Shown in pieces: positions 39,316-50,900 of a DNA stretch of 64,000 bases; position 1 is the stretch's first letter, and every line of letters begins with the position of its first letter. The notes beneath the pieces were generated by a model. That model had not been told where the DNA came from. It made no database searches and worked only from the letters and a program-made list of their open reading frames with translations. Both the position numbers and the translations under genes were made by a program. Source of the DNA: Edaphochlamys debaryana (taxonomy: Eukaryota > Chlorophyta > Chlorophyceae > Chlamydomonadales); NCBI GenBank assembly GCA_016858145.1, contig JAEHOE010000076.1:372001-436000 (forward strand), in the 5' to 3' direction.

Positions 39316-40254
39316 GCCGTGCAGCGGGGAGGCGGGCGAGCAAGTGTTCCAGGGGGCCCTGGAGTGCGGCACCTGAGTGTGGCCGGCGCAGGGGGGAGGG
39401 GGCCCGTGGTGGGAGCCGGGCTGGCGATGGAGGGTGTGCGTGTGGGGGCTGGGCGGTGACTGCTGCTGACGCTGGAAGGAATGACTGGGACGCGGTGCGC
39501 CGTGTGGGTGGCCCGACAGCGGCTGGCGGGGGCGCTGGGCTGGGTGCGTATGTGCAGGGGCACGCTGGGCTTACTGCCTTGGGCTTGGGAGCCTGGTGCG
39601 GGCCCCGGCACCGCGGCGGGTGGCGACGGGGCACTGCGTAGCAGCGCCTGGTGTTGCAACATGAAGCTCGTGACACGCGTACACCCCCCTGACCGCATGG
39701 CACCACGGCCCACCAACAGCAACACAACAGCCGTGGCTACTGCGACGTCGAACCCAGGACCCCACGCAGCGCCCGCCCAGCACACCAACAGCCCCATGCA
39801 TGACCCCACGCAGGCCTCATCCTCTTTTGCGCTGCGGACGTCCTTGCGGCCCCGAGGCACTCTTTGAACAGGCGCACCGAACGGCAGAGGACAGCAGCAG
39901 CAAGCCCAGCAACACAACAGCAAACGGCCCATCAGTGCCATGGCCCCACGCAGCGCCCCCCGCTCTTCTGGGCCGCCCGCATCCTCGAGGCAAGCGCACG
40001 GCGCCCATCGCCGGGCTGCCGTGCCGGCCCCTGCCAGAACCCGCCCGGCCCCACTGCCCTACTGACCAGGATGTTCGGAAGGCCGGGGGCATGTGGCATG
40101 TGGATGTGAGCGCCCGAACTCAACTTGTTCCGTCCGCCCTCGCCACCTGCGTCCAGCTCTTGGTGCCGACAGAGACATTCCCAGCCCCGCACTGCTAGCA
40201 GTGCCACCCGCCAACAGCCGCCAGCCGTGCAAGCGGGGGCCGCTCGGCCGCCGC
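39316..40254. other. Convergent intergenic region
   Basis: Between the 3' ends of the CPSF6-like gene (+) and the dehydrogenase gene (-). No feature recognised beyond presumptive 3' UTRs. Confidence 0.4.
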
Positions 40255-42448
40255 TCACTGCGCCGCGGGGGGGTGCAGCGAGGCCAGGCCTCCGTCCACC
40301 GCCAGCACCTGGGGGGGGGGGCAGGGTGAAGGATGAGCAACGGGGCTCGACACCGGCAGACTGGCCGAGCTGCGTGCGGCCCCACGCGGGGGTGCCACCT
40401 GCATGCGGAGACACGCAGCCAGCGGAACCCCGAGCTCCGGGGAGCTTTCCCGGGCCGGGCGGACCAAGCCTCCCCCGACCGTCCCCTGCCTATCCGCCGC
40501 CCTGCTTACTTGCCCCTCCCCCCCAAGGCTGACCTGTCCGCCCCGCTACCTGCCCCGTCCCCCTCCCCCACCCCCCACGCCCCACGTGTCCGTTGACGAA
40601 CGCCCCCGAGGGCCCCATCAGGAAGGCCAGGGCCGCCGCCACGTCATCCGGGTAGGCGAAGCGGTGCTGCGGGACCATGGAGCGGGAGGCGTCGCGGACG
40701 GCCGGGGAGCCCTGGGGGGGGGGCGGAGGGCAGGAGGGCAGGGGGAGAGGGAGAGGATGGGGCTGAGGGCCTGGTCTGGGGCAAGGAGCGGCACATCCGG
40801 GGCAGTCGCGCTCCGCCTCCGCCCCTCCGGCCCCGCACACGCACACACCTCAGTGAAGCCCCTGGTCTGCGCCGTGCGCGTGAGGCCGGGCGCCACGCAG
40901 TTGACCCGGAGGCCGCGGGGGGCGTAGGTGGCGGCGGTGGCGCGGGCCAGGCCTTGGGGTGTGTGCAGGGAGGTGGGAGGTGTGGTGTGGGTGAGGGTAG
41001 GACCTCCGCGTCAGGGGGTAGACTCCCAGATCCAGCCTCTTCGCATCCCTCCTTCACTCCTCCCCCCTACGCCCTCCCCCTCACCCTCCACCCCCGCCTT
41101 GGCCGCCGACATGGCCTCGAAGTGCGGGATGCCGGTGGAGGCCACCGCCGCGGACACCAGCACCAGCGCCCCGCCGCCCTCCTGGTTGAGCAGGGCCTGG
41201 GGGGGGGGAGGGGGGAAGGGGAAGGGAAGCAGGGCATGGGAGGGAGTGGGTGCACGGTGCAGGGGTATGGGGGGAGAGCTATGTGAGGAGTGGGAGGAGA
41301 GCTCCAGCACGGCCCAGCTGCAGGAGGCCTCACCCTTCCCGACCCAAGCCTCTCCCCTCCCCCCCTGGCCGCACCTTGACGGTGGCCTGCGTGACGTTGA
41401 AGGCCGTCACCAGGTTGGTCTCCAGAACCTGGGGGGTGGGGGGGGGGGGTGGGGGGGGGGGCAGGAGCGGGGTGAAGAGAGAGGGCTGGCGGGGCCGTGC
41501 CGCCCACAGGTGCTGCTTAGTACCGTCGGCCCACCATCCCAACACCCCTCCCCCCCACCAACCTCGCTTCCCCCTCCCCCCCTTCCCCCCTCCCCTCCCC
41601 CCACCCGCCTGCCGGAAGTCCTCCAGCCGGGTGGTGGCGGCGCTCCCCCACGCCACGTCCCCCACGCACGACGCCACGGCGTCCACGCGGCCCCAGCGGG
41701 ACACCACCTGCTGCAGCACCCGGTCCACCTGGGGGGCAGCAGGGGGGTGAAGAGGCGCGGCTACGTGCCCACAGCCCACAGGTCAACTTCTGGGTTCGTT
41801 GTGGGCTTGCCACTCCCCCTGGCTCCCTTGGCCCCAGGCCCCCTTCCCCACCCCACCGCCCCCACCTGCTGGGGGTCGCGTGCGTCGCACTGCAGCGCCT
41901 CCGCCCCCCCGCCCCCGGCCCCGCCCCCGGCCCCGCCCCCGGCCGCCTCCGCCGCCTTCCCCGCCGCCGCCTGCGCCTTGTCCCCGTGAAGCCCCGCCAC
42001 CACCACCACGGGAGAGCCGCTGCCGCCGCCGCCGCCGCCGCCGCTGCCGCTGCCGCCCGCCGCCAGGTGCCGCGCCAGGGCGGAGCCGATGCCGCCGCCG
42101 CCGCCAAACACCACATACACTGAGGTTGGGGGGCGGGTGAAGGGGGGGGGTAAAGGTGGGTAAGAAGCCTCGGGAGGTCAACGCGGAGAGTGGTGCAGGG
42201 GGGATGAGAGGGGGCAGGGAAGGCTGGAGCGCTCGCACGTAGCCCGCACGCGTCACCCTGCGCTCACCGGGGCCCTGCGGGCCGCCCCCGGCCTTGCCGC
42301 CGCCGCCGCCCGCTGCCGCCGCGAACGCCCTCGCCGCCCCTCCCGCCGCCACCCCCAGGCAGGAGGGGGAGGGCTCTGCTGCGGCCCGGGCCGCCATCAG
42401 GGGAACCAGGGGCAGCGCGCGGGCGAGGGCGGAGCGGGCGAGCGCCAT
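40255..42448 (-). CDS. Short-chain dehydrogenase/reductase family protein, Tyr missing
   Basis: Eight exons: 42448-42268, 42119-41866, 41728-41609, 41428-41375, 41196-41085, 40952-40849, 40711-40586 and 40308-40255, 334 residues. The N-terminus (MALARSALARALPLVPLMAA) looks like an organelle targeting peptide. Rossmann fold: YVVFGGGGGIGSALARHLAA; VLETNLVTAFNVTQATVK; LVLVSAAVASTGIPHF; RVNCVAPGLTRT; FVNGHVLAVDGG. The Ser of the catalytic set is present, but in the YxxxK position the sequence is MSAAK, so the catalytic Tyr is Met. This recalls a plant/cyanobacterial SDR subgroup with an HEAIAAAK-type motif (from memory, not checked). Intron 3 has a GC donor (CAG|GCGGGT at 41608) required by phase. 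Confidence 0.88.
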
Positions 42449-43113
42449 CGTGCCTGGCTGTGACTGTCTTGGCTGCGGCTACTAGGATGGGGCGCTAATT
42501 GTGTCGCTGTGGCAGGTGGATGCAGTGAGGTGAGTGCGCGTGGTGAGTGCAACGTGCATGGCTCGGCGCTGGCCTGCGGTGGTCCTGCCTCCGGGCGCCA
42601 TTGCGTCACCGCCTCCCATGCATCGTGCACGCGCCTCCCCCTGGACCGCGCGGCGCTGCAGCTGTTCCGTCTCCCAGGAAGCGGGGTCGAGGGCGGGCCG
42701 GGAGGCAGACATGGCTGGCTGCAGGGGGCCGGGGCCGGGGCGGGGGCCGGGGCGCCAGGAGCTGGGCTTACAGCGCGGGGCGCCCACGCCCTGCTCGTGC
42801 GGCCAGCCAGCCCCACCGTCACCGCTCGAACAGGCCTGCCGCGCCTCTGGCCAATGGTTGTGCACTGCTCACCCCCACCCCGGACCCCGGATGCAGGCCC
42901 TCTGCCTGTATAGGCCCCCTGGACCAGCGGGCGCCCCCATGGGGGCGGAAAAGGGCTGAGCCCCTCACCCATCTGCTACGCGACCCATTCCCCGCGGCAA
43001 CCGTGGGCGCACTATACTCCAACCGAGCTTTAACGCGTTGATAGCAGGTTGTGGGGGGACTCGCACCCCTCGGCACAGACTTAGCTGCCCGGTCTTATCT
43101 ACACGGACACCGC
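42449..43113. other. Intergenic, 5' flank of the dehydrogenase gene
   Basis: No gene recognised. Should contain the dehydrogenase promoter. Confidence 0.4.
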
Positions 43114-43436
43114 CCATGTCCCGTGTGCAGTCCGACGTAGCACCCACCTTCATGGCGTTCATCGACGCGTTCAGGGCCGACATCGACTGTGCGGAGTGCG
43201 AGGCGCTGCTAGAGGACTGCATATGGCTGTGGGGCATAGGGCTGCCGGGAGCGCCCAGCGGACTGTTGGTGCCCGGTGTCCCCGCGAGCGGCGTGTTCCC
43301 GCATTGCGGCGAGGAGACCGAGTAGTGTCCGCTCTGTCCCAATAGGCCTTGGCCTACGCCGAGCGCGTTGCTTGCTCGGCGGCCCCAGTCCGAGGGGGCC
43401 AACCCCGCCATAACAGGCCCCGGCCAAGGATCCTCC
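43114..43436 (+). repeat. 323-bp duplicated element, copy 1
   Basis: Matches 47263-47585 over 323 bp without gaps and with about two substitutions. Carries a 69-codon ORF (43116-43325: MSRVQSDVAPTFMAFIDAFR, ending CGEETE) and a 3' part with a perfect 8-bp stem (CGCCGAGC/GCTCGGCG, ~43,356-43,380). The end AAGGATCCTCC is followed by a second near copy of that 11-mer. May be a short retroelement or a C-terminal transposon fragment; the family is unknown. Confidence 0.8.
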
Positions 43437-43875
43437 AAGGATCCTGCCCCCTGGACAACTGCATACGAAGAAGAGTGGTCCTGGTGGAGTGCGGCCCCAT
43501 GCCAACACTCGGGGGCCCCAGGCCACCTGCCCGAACCGCCTGCCTGCCCCTTCCAGCCCCTTCTCAACACACCTCTACCTCCGACGTCCTTCGTCCTTCA
43601 TCCTGCACCTGCCCGTTCGATCCTTGCTTGGCCTCCCCACGCTTCTATGCCCGCACCGACCCATCCGAATTACCCTGGAGAGGCGGCCTGGCTTATCGGG
43701 CCCCCGACACGCCTCCCGCACGACCCCCCCGCATCCCACCCCCGCCCACATGGCCGGCTCCGTTCGTTGGCTATTCGACTGCCCGCCCGCCGCACGCACT
43801 CCTGCCCGCCTGCTTTGCCCCCCTTCCCTCCCCTTGCCCGCTCCACCCCCTCTCCTCCCTCCGCTCCCCCCCCCC
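43437..43875. other. Intergenic, 3' flank of the Raf-like kinase gene
   Basis: Nothing recognised apart from C-rich sequence leading to the kinase stop codon. Confidence 0.4.
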
Positions 43876-46800
43876 TCACACGCTCTTGGCCGCCTCCTTG
43901 AGTGCGTCCAACACCTGCAGGAAGCTGGGCCGCAGTGAGGAGCTCTGGTCCCAGCAGCGCTTGATCAGGTCGCACAGCACCTGGGGGGCGGAGGGTGGTG
44001 GGGTGGGGGTGGTGGGGGTGGTGGGGGTGGTGGGGGTGGTGGGGGTGGTGGAGGGGGTGATGTGGAGGCAGGCGACAGGGGGCGGCGTATGAGGTAGGGT
44101 GAGGGCAGCCGAGGCAAGCGGAGAGGGTGGGGTGGGGGTGGCGCTGGTGTGGTAGGAGGTAGGTAGAAGATAGAAGGTAGACTCACCCCCCACCTCCCTC
44201 CCCGCCCCCCATCCTCGCTCGCACTCCCCCTCGAACCCCTCAAAACCACGGCCACTACCCCCCCCACCTTGGGGCATGACAGCGCCATGTCCGGGCGCTT
44301 GCCCGCCAGCACGTTGGCCTTCATGTCGGGCAGCGAGGTGCCGGTCCAGGGGGGGGTCTTGGTGATGAGCTCGTTGAGCATGATGCCGAACGCGTACACT
44401 GGGGGGGGGGGGAGGAGGAGGGGGCGGTGTTGGGGCCTGGGGAGCATCAAGACAGGCGGCTTCGTCCGGGTGGCTTCCCCCGCACCGAGCTCGCTGCTGG
44501 GTCTTGCCCTTGGGTCCGCACACAGCTCGCTGCTCACGGCACCACGCCCACGCCCTCGCACCCAGGCCCCTAACGCTCCCAGCCGTGCAGACCCCCCCCC
44601 TCCTGTGCTCACCGTCCACCTGAGCACCACAGCCGCAGCCGCACATGCGGGGGGGCAGCGGGGGAGGGAAGGTCAGGTGAGTTCAGTGGGGCCAGCACGG
44701 GCGCTCAGGAGGGCGGAGCCCAGAGCCCCTCGGCGCCCCGCACCGAGGACAGCGCCGGCACGCAGCGCTGCAGCAGCCCGGCCCCCGAGCTCCCGAGCAG
44801 AGGCCGTGCAGCGCTCGGCGACTCCCAGCCCCAAACCTGCCCGCGGCCCCCCACCTTCTCGTTGTACGGCAGCCCCTCCCACAGCTCCGGGGCCATGTAC
44901 TGGGGGGTGCCGTGGCCCGCCTGGGACTTGGAGTTGGAGGCCAGGCCGAAGTCGCACACCTGGGGGGGGGGGGAGGGAGGGAGGGGGGCGGAGGGGGGGA
45001 GGGTGGTTCGCCCCGGGAGGGGGCAGCGGCAGGTGGGGCAGGCGGCCGCGTGGTTCGCGGGGCCCGGGCCTCGGCTGGAGGCCCAGCCCCTGTGACAGTC
45101 TGTGCGCGGTGGAGGGGCGTCACCCCCGCCCTCCACCCCCCCCTGGGCCCCACCTTGACCTTCCACGCCCGGTCCACCAGGAAGTTGGCTGGCTTGATGT
45201 CGCGGTGCACCACGGGGGGGCGCCGGGAGTGCAGGTACACGAAGGCGCTGAGGGGGTGAGGGGGGGGTGGGGGGTGAAATGGTGGGTGGGACGGGTAACG
45301 CTTAACCTCCCGGTTCGGGGAGCCCCTCCGGCCCCCTGCCCACAAGGCCAGGGATGCCAGCACGGTTCGGGCTCCCACCCCGGCCCCCTCGTTGCCGAGC
45401 CCTCCTCCCCCCCCCTCACCGCGCCATGTCCTGCGACAGGCTCACGATCTTCTTTCGGTCCAGGTCCACACCCGCCTGGGGGGGAAGGGAGGGGGAGGTT
45501 GGGGCGGGGCAGGGGCGGGGCAGGGGCGGGGAAGGGGGGGGGGTATGGCCCGACGCCCGAGGCCGCTCGACCCTCACGGCTGGGCGGCACGCCTCCCCCC
45601 TCCCCTCATCAGGTCACCTCCCTCCTCCGGCTCTCCCATCCTCCGCCTCCCTCTCCCCCCCTCCCCCCCACCTGGTAGAGCACGTGGAAGAGCGAGAAGG
45701 GCATGTGCTCCGTCACCATGCACAGGTGCGGCGGCTTCATGCAGGCGCCCAGGAACTGCATCACGTTGGGGTGGCGCAGGTCGGCCAGGGTCATGACCTC
45801 CTCCCTGGGGGTGGGGGTGGGGGTGGGGTGGGGGTGGGGGGAGGGAGGGTGGGAAGGGGTGCAGGGGGGTGGGGTGAGCGGAAAGGGTGCACGGGTGGGG
45901 TGAAGGGGGGGGGGGGCGGGCCCGACCGAGGAGGTACGGCCCGTGGTCCCACGCGGCCCAAGCCCTCGCCCCACCGCCAAGAGTCCAACACCGGTGATCT
46001 CCACCCCGCTCAGCCGGGGCCCCCGCAGCACCACCCTGCCCCCCCCTCCCCCCTCCTGCCCCTCCCCCCTCCTGCCCCCCCCCCACCTGAACTCCTGCAC
46101 CATGGCCTCCGACTGCTGAGGGTCGAACCACTTCTTGATGGCAACAGGGGTGCCCTTCCTGGGGGGGAAGGAGGGGATGATTCCCGGAGCAGGGGGGAGG
46201 AGGAGGTGATGGGGGGAGGGGGAGAGGGAGGGTGCAGGATGGTGAGTGGGCACCCGGCGGGGCTGCCGGGCGCACGCCACAGCGGTCTCGCCTGCGCAGC
46301 CCCGCCCTCCGGCCCAGGGTTCGTTGGCACAGCGTGCGCCCCAGCAGGGCTCCCCACCCCGCGGCCCTGCTCCTTGACAGGCCCTGCCGGGGAGGCCGTC
46401 CATCCACCCCTGCCCCTCCTCCCCCCCAACGTGCCCCAATCCCCCCGCCCCGGCCCCCGCCCACCAGAAGCCCCGGTACACCAGCGAGAAGCCCCCGCCC
46501 CCGATCTGATCCTGCACGTCCAGATCCTCGTACGGAATGATGTACGACGTGCTGCGGGGGGGGGGGAGAAGAGGGGTGAGCGGGAAGGCATGGCCAAGGG
46601 TCAAGGCAGGGCAGGGACACGCAGAGGAGCCGGCCGCCCGTTTTGCACTCGCCGGGCTGGCACCGGCACTGGCACGGGAGTGGGGCCCGCTGCGGGTCGC
46701 TGCGTTCGCTGGCTCCGCCCTGGGACCGAAGCCAGGGCTCAGCCACAGCCTTGAGCCCCCCTGCCCGGGAGGGGTCCGTATGGACCTGCCGGGGCCCCTT

Positions 46801-47209
46801 GGGCCCTTGCCAACAGCCAACCTCGTGGCGCCCTGGTCCCCGCACAGCCTCCATCCCCAGCCCCTTCCCTGGAGCAGCCCTCCGCCTCGCGCCCTTGCGC
46901 CGCAGCCAACGCCCTGCTCCGCGGCAGAGCAGGCGCACCCCGTCACGCACCACAACACCACACGGCCCCAGCCTCTACCCCACGGGAGCGTAGACGCCCC
47001 ATCCCCCCCCAAAGCCGCCCTCCACTCCCGCCGCTGGGCGCCACGCAGCCAAGCCCGTGGCCGTGCCCTCAAAAGCTGTGGCCCGTTGGGATCCGCTGAA
47101 TTACACCCCGTCACCCCGCCCCTCACCTGGCGCCCCCCCCGGTGATCTGCTTTTTGAGCTCGTGGTTCTCCTTGATCAGTCGCTCGATCTCCCCCGGGTC
47201 CTTCAGGAT
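43876..47209 (-). CDS. Raf-like (TKL) protein kinase, 5' end not found
   Basis: Ten exons visible: 47209-47127, 46551-46465, 46158-46087, 45804-45672, 45475-45420, 45247-45154, 44959-44855, a 7-nt microexon 44619-44613, 44398-44268 and 43980-43876 (290 residues). A short coiled coil (EIERLIKENHELKKQI) precedes the kinase domain. Motifs: IGGGGFSLVYRG, PVAIKKW, LRHPNVMQFLGACMKPPHLC, VVHRDIKPANFLV, CDFGLAS, GTPQYMAPELW, VDVYAFGIMLNEL, RCWDQSSSLRPSF. The LRHPNVMQFLGAC block and RCW...RP are typical of Raf-like TKL kinases; the pathway is unknown. The first visible exon begins at an acceptor (CGCGCAG), so an upstream exon must exist. The 323-bp element copy 2 lies 54 bp upstream of it. Confidence 0.85.
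43990..44052 (+). repeat. (GGGGGTGGT)n tandem repeat in a kinase intron
   Basis: Six or so 9-bp units on the plus strand (C-rich on the coding strand), inside the last intron of the kinase gene. Confidence 0.85.
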
Positions 47210-47262
47210 CTGCGCGTCGAGACAACCCGCGGGCTGGGTTCATGGCGGTTCCGGGGGAATGT

Positions 47263-47585
47263 CCATGTCCCGTGTGCAGTCCGACGTAGCACCCACCTTC
47301 ATGGCGTTCATCGACGCGTTCAGGGCCGACATCGACTGTGTGGAGTGCGAGGCGCTGCTAGAGGACTGCATATGGCTGTGGGGCATAGGGCTGCCGGGAG
47401 CGCCCAGCGGACTGTTGGTGCCCGGTGTCCCCGCGAGCGGCGTGTTCCCGCAGTGCGGCGAGGAGACCGAGTAGTGTCCGCTCTGTCCCAATAGGCCTTG
47501 GCCTACGCCGAGCGCGTTGCTTGCTCGGCGGCCCCAGTCCGAGGGGGCCAACCCCGCCATAACAGGCCCCGGCCAAGGATCCTCC
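47263..47585 (+). repeat. 323-bp duplicated element, copy 2
   Basis: Same 323 bp as 43114-43436, same orientation, ORF 47265-47474. The two substitutions seen inside the ORF change Ala to Val and His to Gln. Lies between the 5'-most visible kinase exon and the TASH3 start. Confidence 0.8.
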
Positions 47586-47922
47586 TCTCGTCACCCCGGT
47601 CAGATTTTGGTGATTTGTGAAGGCGTATATGCTTGAGAGTACTGGCTTGCGCGGGCCGCGTTACTTGCGAAGAACTCCTCCGAAAAGTACAGTGCAGGCA
47701 CAGTTGGGGGTCCGAATTATGCTCGTGTGCTATTTGGGAAGCGCTGGCGAAGTCGGCAAGCTCACGGACTTTCGCGCGGACAGCCTGAACGAATCGTGTA
47801 GTACCCCCGCGGACCCTGGCAGCCCCCACCTCGCCAGAGTCATCACCCTTGCCCCCCTGCGCGTAGTAAAACCTTCTCTCACATTAGGATGCTCCATAGA
47901 GGCCGCTAGCGGCATACTGGCC
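47586..47922. other. Divergent spacer between kinase and TASH3 genes
   Basis: Lower-GC stretch; should hold the TASH3 promoter and possibly the missing first exon of the kinase gene. An open frame runs upstream of the TASH3 ATG, but the earlier part has no recognisable similarity. Confidence 0.4.
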
Positions 47923-50900
47923 ATGGCGCAGGCCTCGCCTCCTGCCAAGGCAGGAACTGGAGTAGTGGAGCTCCCACGGGCTGCTCCGCCCCTGGGAGAG
48001 GACCCCTTGCCGTCCTACAACAACTTCATTCGCGCTACGCTCGGCAAGGGGGAGGTGGGCAGCTCCGCGTGCATGGCGTTTGGGCTTCCCAAGCAGCTCT
48101 CGACCCTGGCCCTGCGCCTTTACCCCTCGCAGAGTGGCAACTATGCCGATCAGCTGTCAGGTCTCGGTAAGTAGCTGGGCGCGAAGTGAGCTGATCGCGC
48201 AAGCCCTCCGCGACCCCGCCTGGCTCTTCGCGCCCCGCAGCTGCGCTGAAGAACTACGATGAGAAGGCTGGGGACATCATCGTGCGCCTGCTGGCCCGGC
48301 TCCTGCAGTTTGGCCATTTCAACATCGCGGGCGTGCAGCTCGCGCTCAAGTCGCTCAGGCTGGACCTGGGCAAGGACGAGAAGGCGCTGATGCGTGTGGT
48401 GCATTACCTAGTGCTGCTGGGGCTGGGAGATGGCACCGCGGGCACCCCGCTGCCGGTGCCCCCGCAAGCAGGTGCGCACCTGCGACATGTTGGGCCCGGG
48501 TGTGCATCCCCCTGATCCCCGCACTGGTACCCGTCCCTCACCAGCTGGGCCCGACTTCAGCCATGCTCGCATGCTTCCTTGTCAGGCCTCCAAGTGCCTC
48601 TAACCTTCACCGCTCTCCCACCGCGTGCTCCCGCATGCCCATCCCCCCCCAGCCGGGATGGTCCTGGCCAAGGCCGTGGACCGCCTGGGCCTGGACGTGC
48701 TGGTGGCCGCCTGGTCGGACCTGGGGGACGAGAAGGCGGCCTTCGGGCGCAAGGCCGCGGCGCTGAGGGCGCTGGCGGCGGTCACGCGCGCCTCGCTCAC
48801 CAGCCGGCCGGGTGGGGCGGGTGTTGGGGCGGGGCGGAAGGGGAAGGGGGCGACTGAGGGTGGCGGTAGAGAGCCGGGGGCGGAAGGGGAAAGATGGGGT
48901 GGACGTTGAAAGATGGCAGCCCTTGGGCTGATGCTTGCTTGCTTCGGCCATGGCCTTGTCCAGGCTGGTGGTGTGGTGCACATGGTTACCGAGTCCGCAC
49001 GGCTGAGTTGTGCCGCCCCGCTCCCCCCAGAGGACGGCACGTACGTTGAGGGCTTGTACGAGACGTTGCGGGGGCTGCTGGACAAGATGGACGAGGCGCG
49101 CGCGGGGCGGCGGGGGCTGGCGCACTTCCTGACGCAGGCGGGGGGCAACCGCAAGAAGAACCTGGTGGCAGACATACGGTGGGGCAAGGGAGGGGGGGAA
49201 CTGGGGGGTTTGGGGACATGGGGTTTGGCATTTGTGGAGTTGGGTGTGCACGCTCCACGGCCCTGCGCGCCTGGCCGGGCACCCTGGCCCAGGCCTCACC
49301 CGCTTCACCTGCTTCCCGTGCGCCCCTGCCCCCGCGCCCCTCTCTCGCCCCGCAGCCAGCGCGCCGAGATGTGGGGGCTCACGCGGGTGGCCTTCGCGGC
49401 CGCCCGCACGGCGCTGCCCCGCACCGGCCTGGCCAAGATCGCACCGCGCAGCCTGTCGGGTGGGGCGGGGGAAGAGTTACGGGGAGGGGGCCAGGCAGGG
49501 GAAGAGTGCGGTTACACAGCCCGCCGCCTGGGATTCCCCGTCAGTCCACCCACCATCCCCCTTCATCCCCCCCCCAGCGCTGGGCTCCTCCGACCCCGTG
49601 TGCGCCCGCCACGCCCTGGCCCTGGCCTCGGCGGTGGCGCGGGACCCCTCGGGCGCGGGGGCCTTCATAGGGGCGGTGGAGCCCCTGCTGGCGAGGAACG
49701 TGGAGGCGGCCAAGCGGACGGGTGGGGGTCTGTGGGGGAGGGGCGAAGGATGGACGTCTGGGGGGCATGCGGGAGGAGTGGGCACAGGGGGGGGGGGGGG
49801 TGGCGGGGTTGCGGCACTGGCTGGGTGTGGTCCCGGGTCCTGGGCGGCTGCCGGGGGCAGCGGCAACCAGTGCTGACCCGGGTACCGTCACCGGCCAGGG
49901 CGGGGGATGGCACGGGCCGGGTAGGCGCACACATGCGCAAGATGGAGCTGGGGGCAAGCTTCCCTGAACCCCGTCCCTCCACCCCACGTACGCCCCTCAC
50001 CCCCCTTCCAGGCGCGCTGCACCTGGGCATCCTGCCCGCCAAGCGCGCCGCCGATGCGGGCGGCGAGGACAGCGAGAGCCACCTCAACCTGAGGGACACC
50101 TGGGCCCGGGTGTACCTGGCCCGGGCCTGCGCGGCGGTCATACAGTCGGGGCACATCGCGGGTGGGGCACGGGGGGGAATGCCGGGGTGGGTGGGCAGGG
50201 GTTCGGGGCTGAGGGACCCCACCAAAGTGCTTGCGTTTGTTGAATTACTCCCGCCCTGCTCAAATACCTCTTGGGCCCTCCCTCACCCACCACGCTCTGC
50301 TGCCCCCCTCCCTCCCTCCCTCCCAGGCGACGTGGGCGGCCGCGGTGCCGTGTTCTGGCAGGCGCTGCTGCTGCTGGCCACCGCCGACCCCTCGGAGCGG
50401 GTGGCGCTGGAGGCGGTGCGGGCGCTGTTCGGGGCGCCCTACCCGCGGGCCAGCAGCGCGGCGGCCATGCGGGGGCCGGCGGGGGGAGTCAGGTGGGGGG
50501 GGGGGCGGCGGGCGGTGTTGGGAGTTGGGTAGAGGTGGGGTGAGAGACGGGAGATTGGAGAGGTTCCCGACGCCCCACCGCTCCCTGTGCTCTGGCTGCC
50601 CCGACACGATCCCCCTCAGCAACGAACTCCTCCCCTCTCCTCCCCCCTCCCCCCCCCAGGCTGCCCGGCTCCGCCGCCCCCGGCGAGGTGGAGGCCGAGT
50701 CCTCCCAGGCCAAGGTGCTGGGCGCCTCGTGGCACCTGGTCATGACGCAGGCGCTGGAGACTCCCCCGGGGCCCGCGGGGGGGGCGGCGGGGGGCGAGGG
50801 CGCGGCGGCCGGCGGGGGCGGAGCGGCGGCCGCGGCGGGGGGCAAGAGCGGCGGCGCGGGGGCCGCCGCTGCAGGCGGGCCGCCCGTGGGCGGCTCGGGG

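Noticed and set aside
37661..39727. 688-codon minus-strand Pro/Met-rich open frame
   Set aside because: Antisense shadow of the Gly/Met repeats of the CPSF6-like gene, which has a clear RRM on the plus strand.
43020..43100. tRNA-like T-arm on the minus strand (GGGTGCGAGTCCC)
   Set aside because: No matching acceptor, D or anticodon stems at proper distance, and the T-loop lacks TTC.
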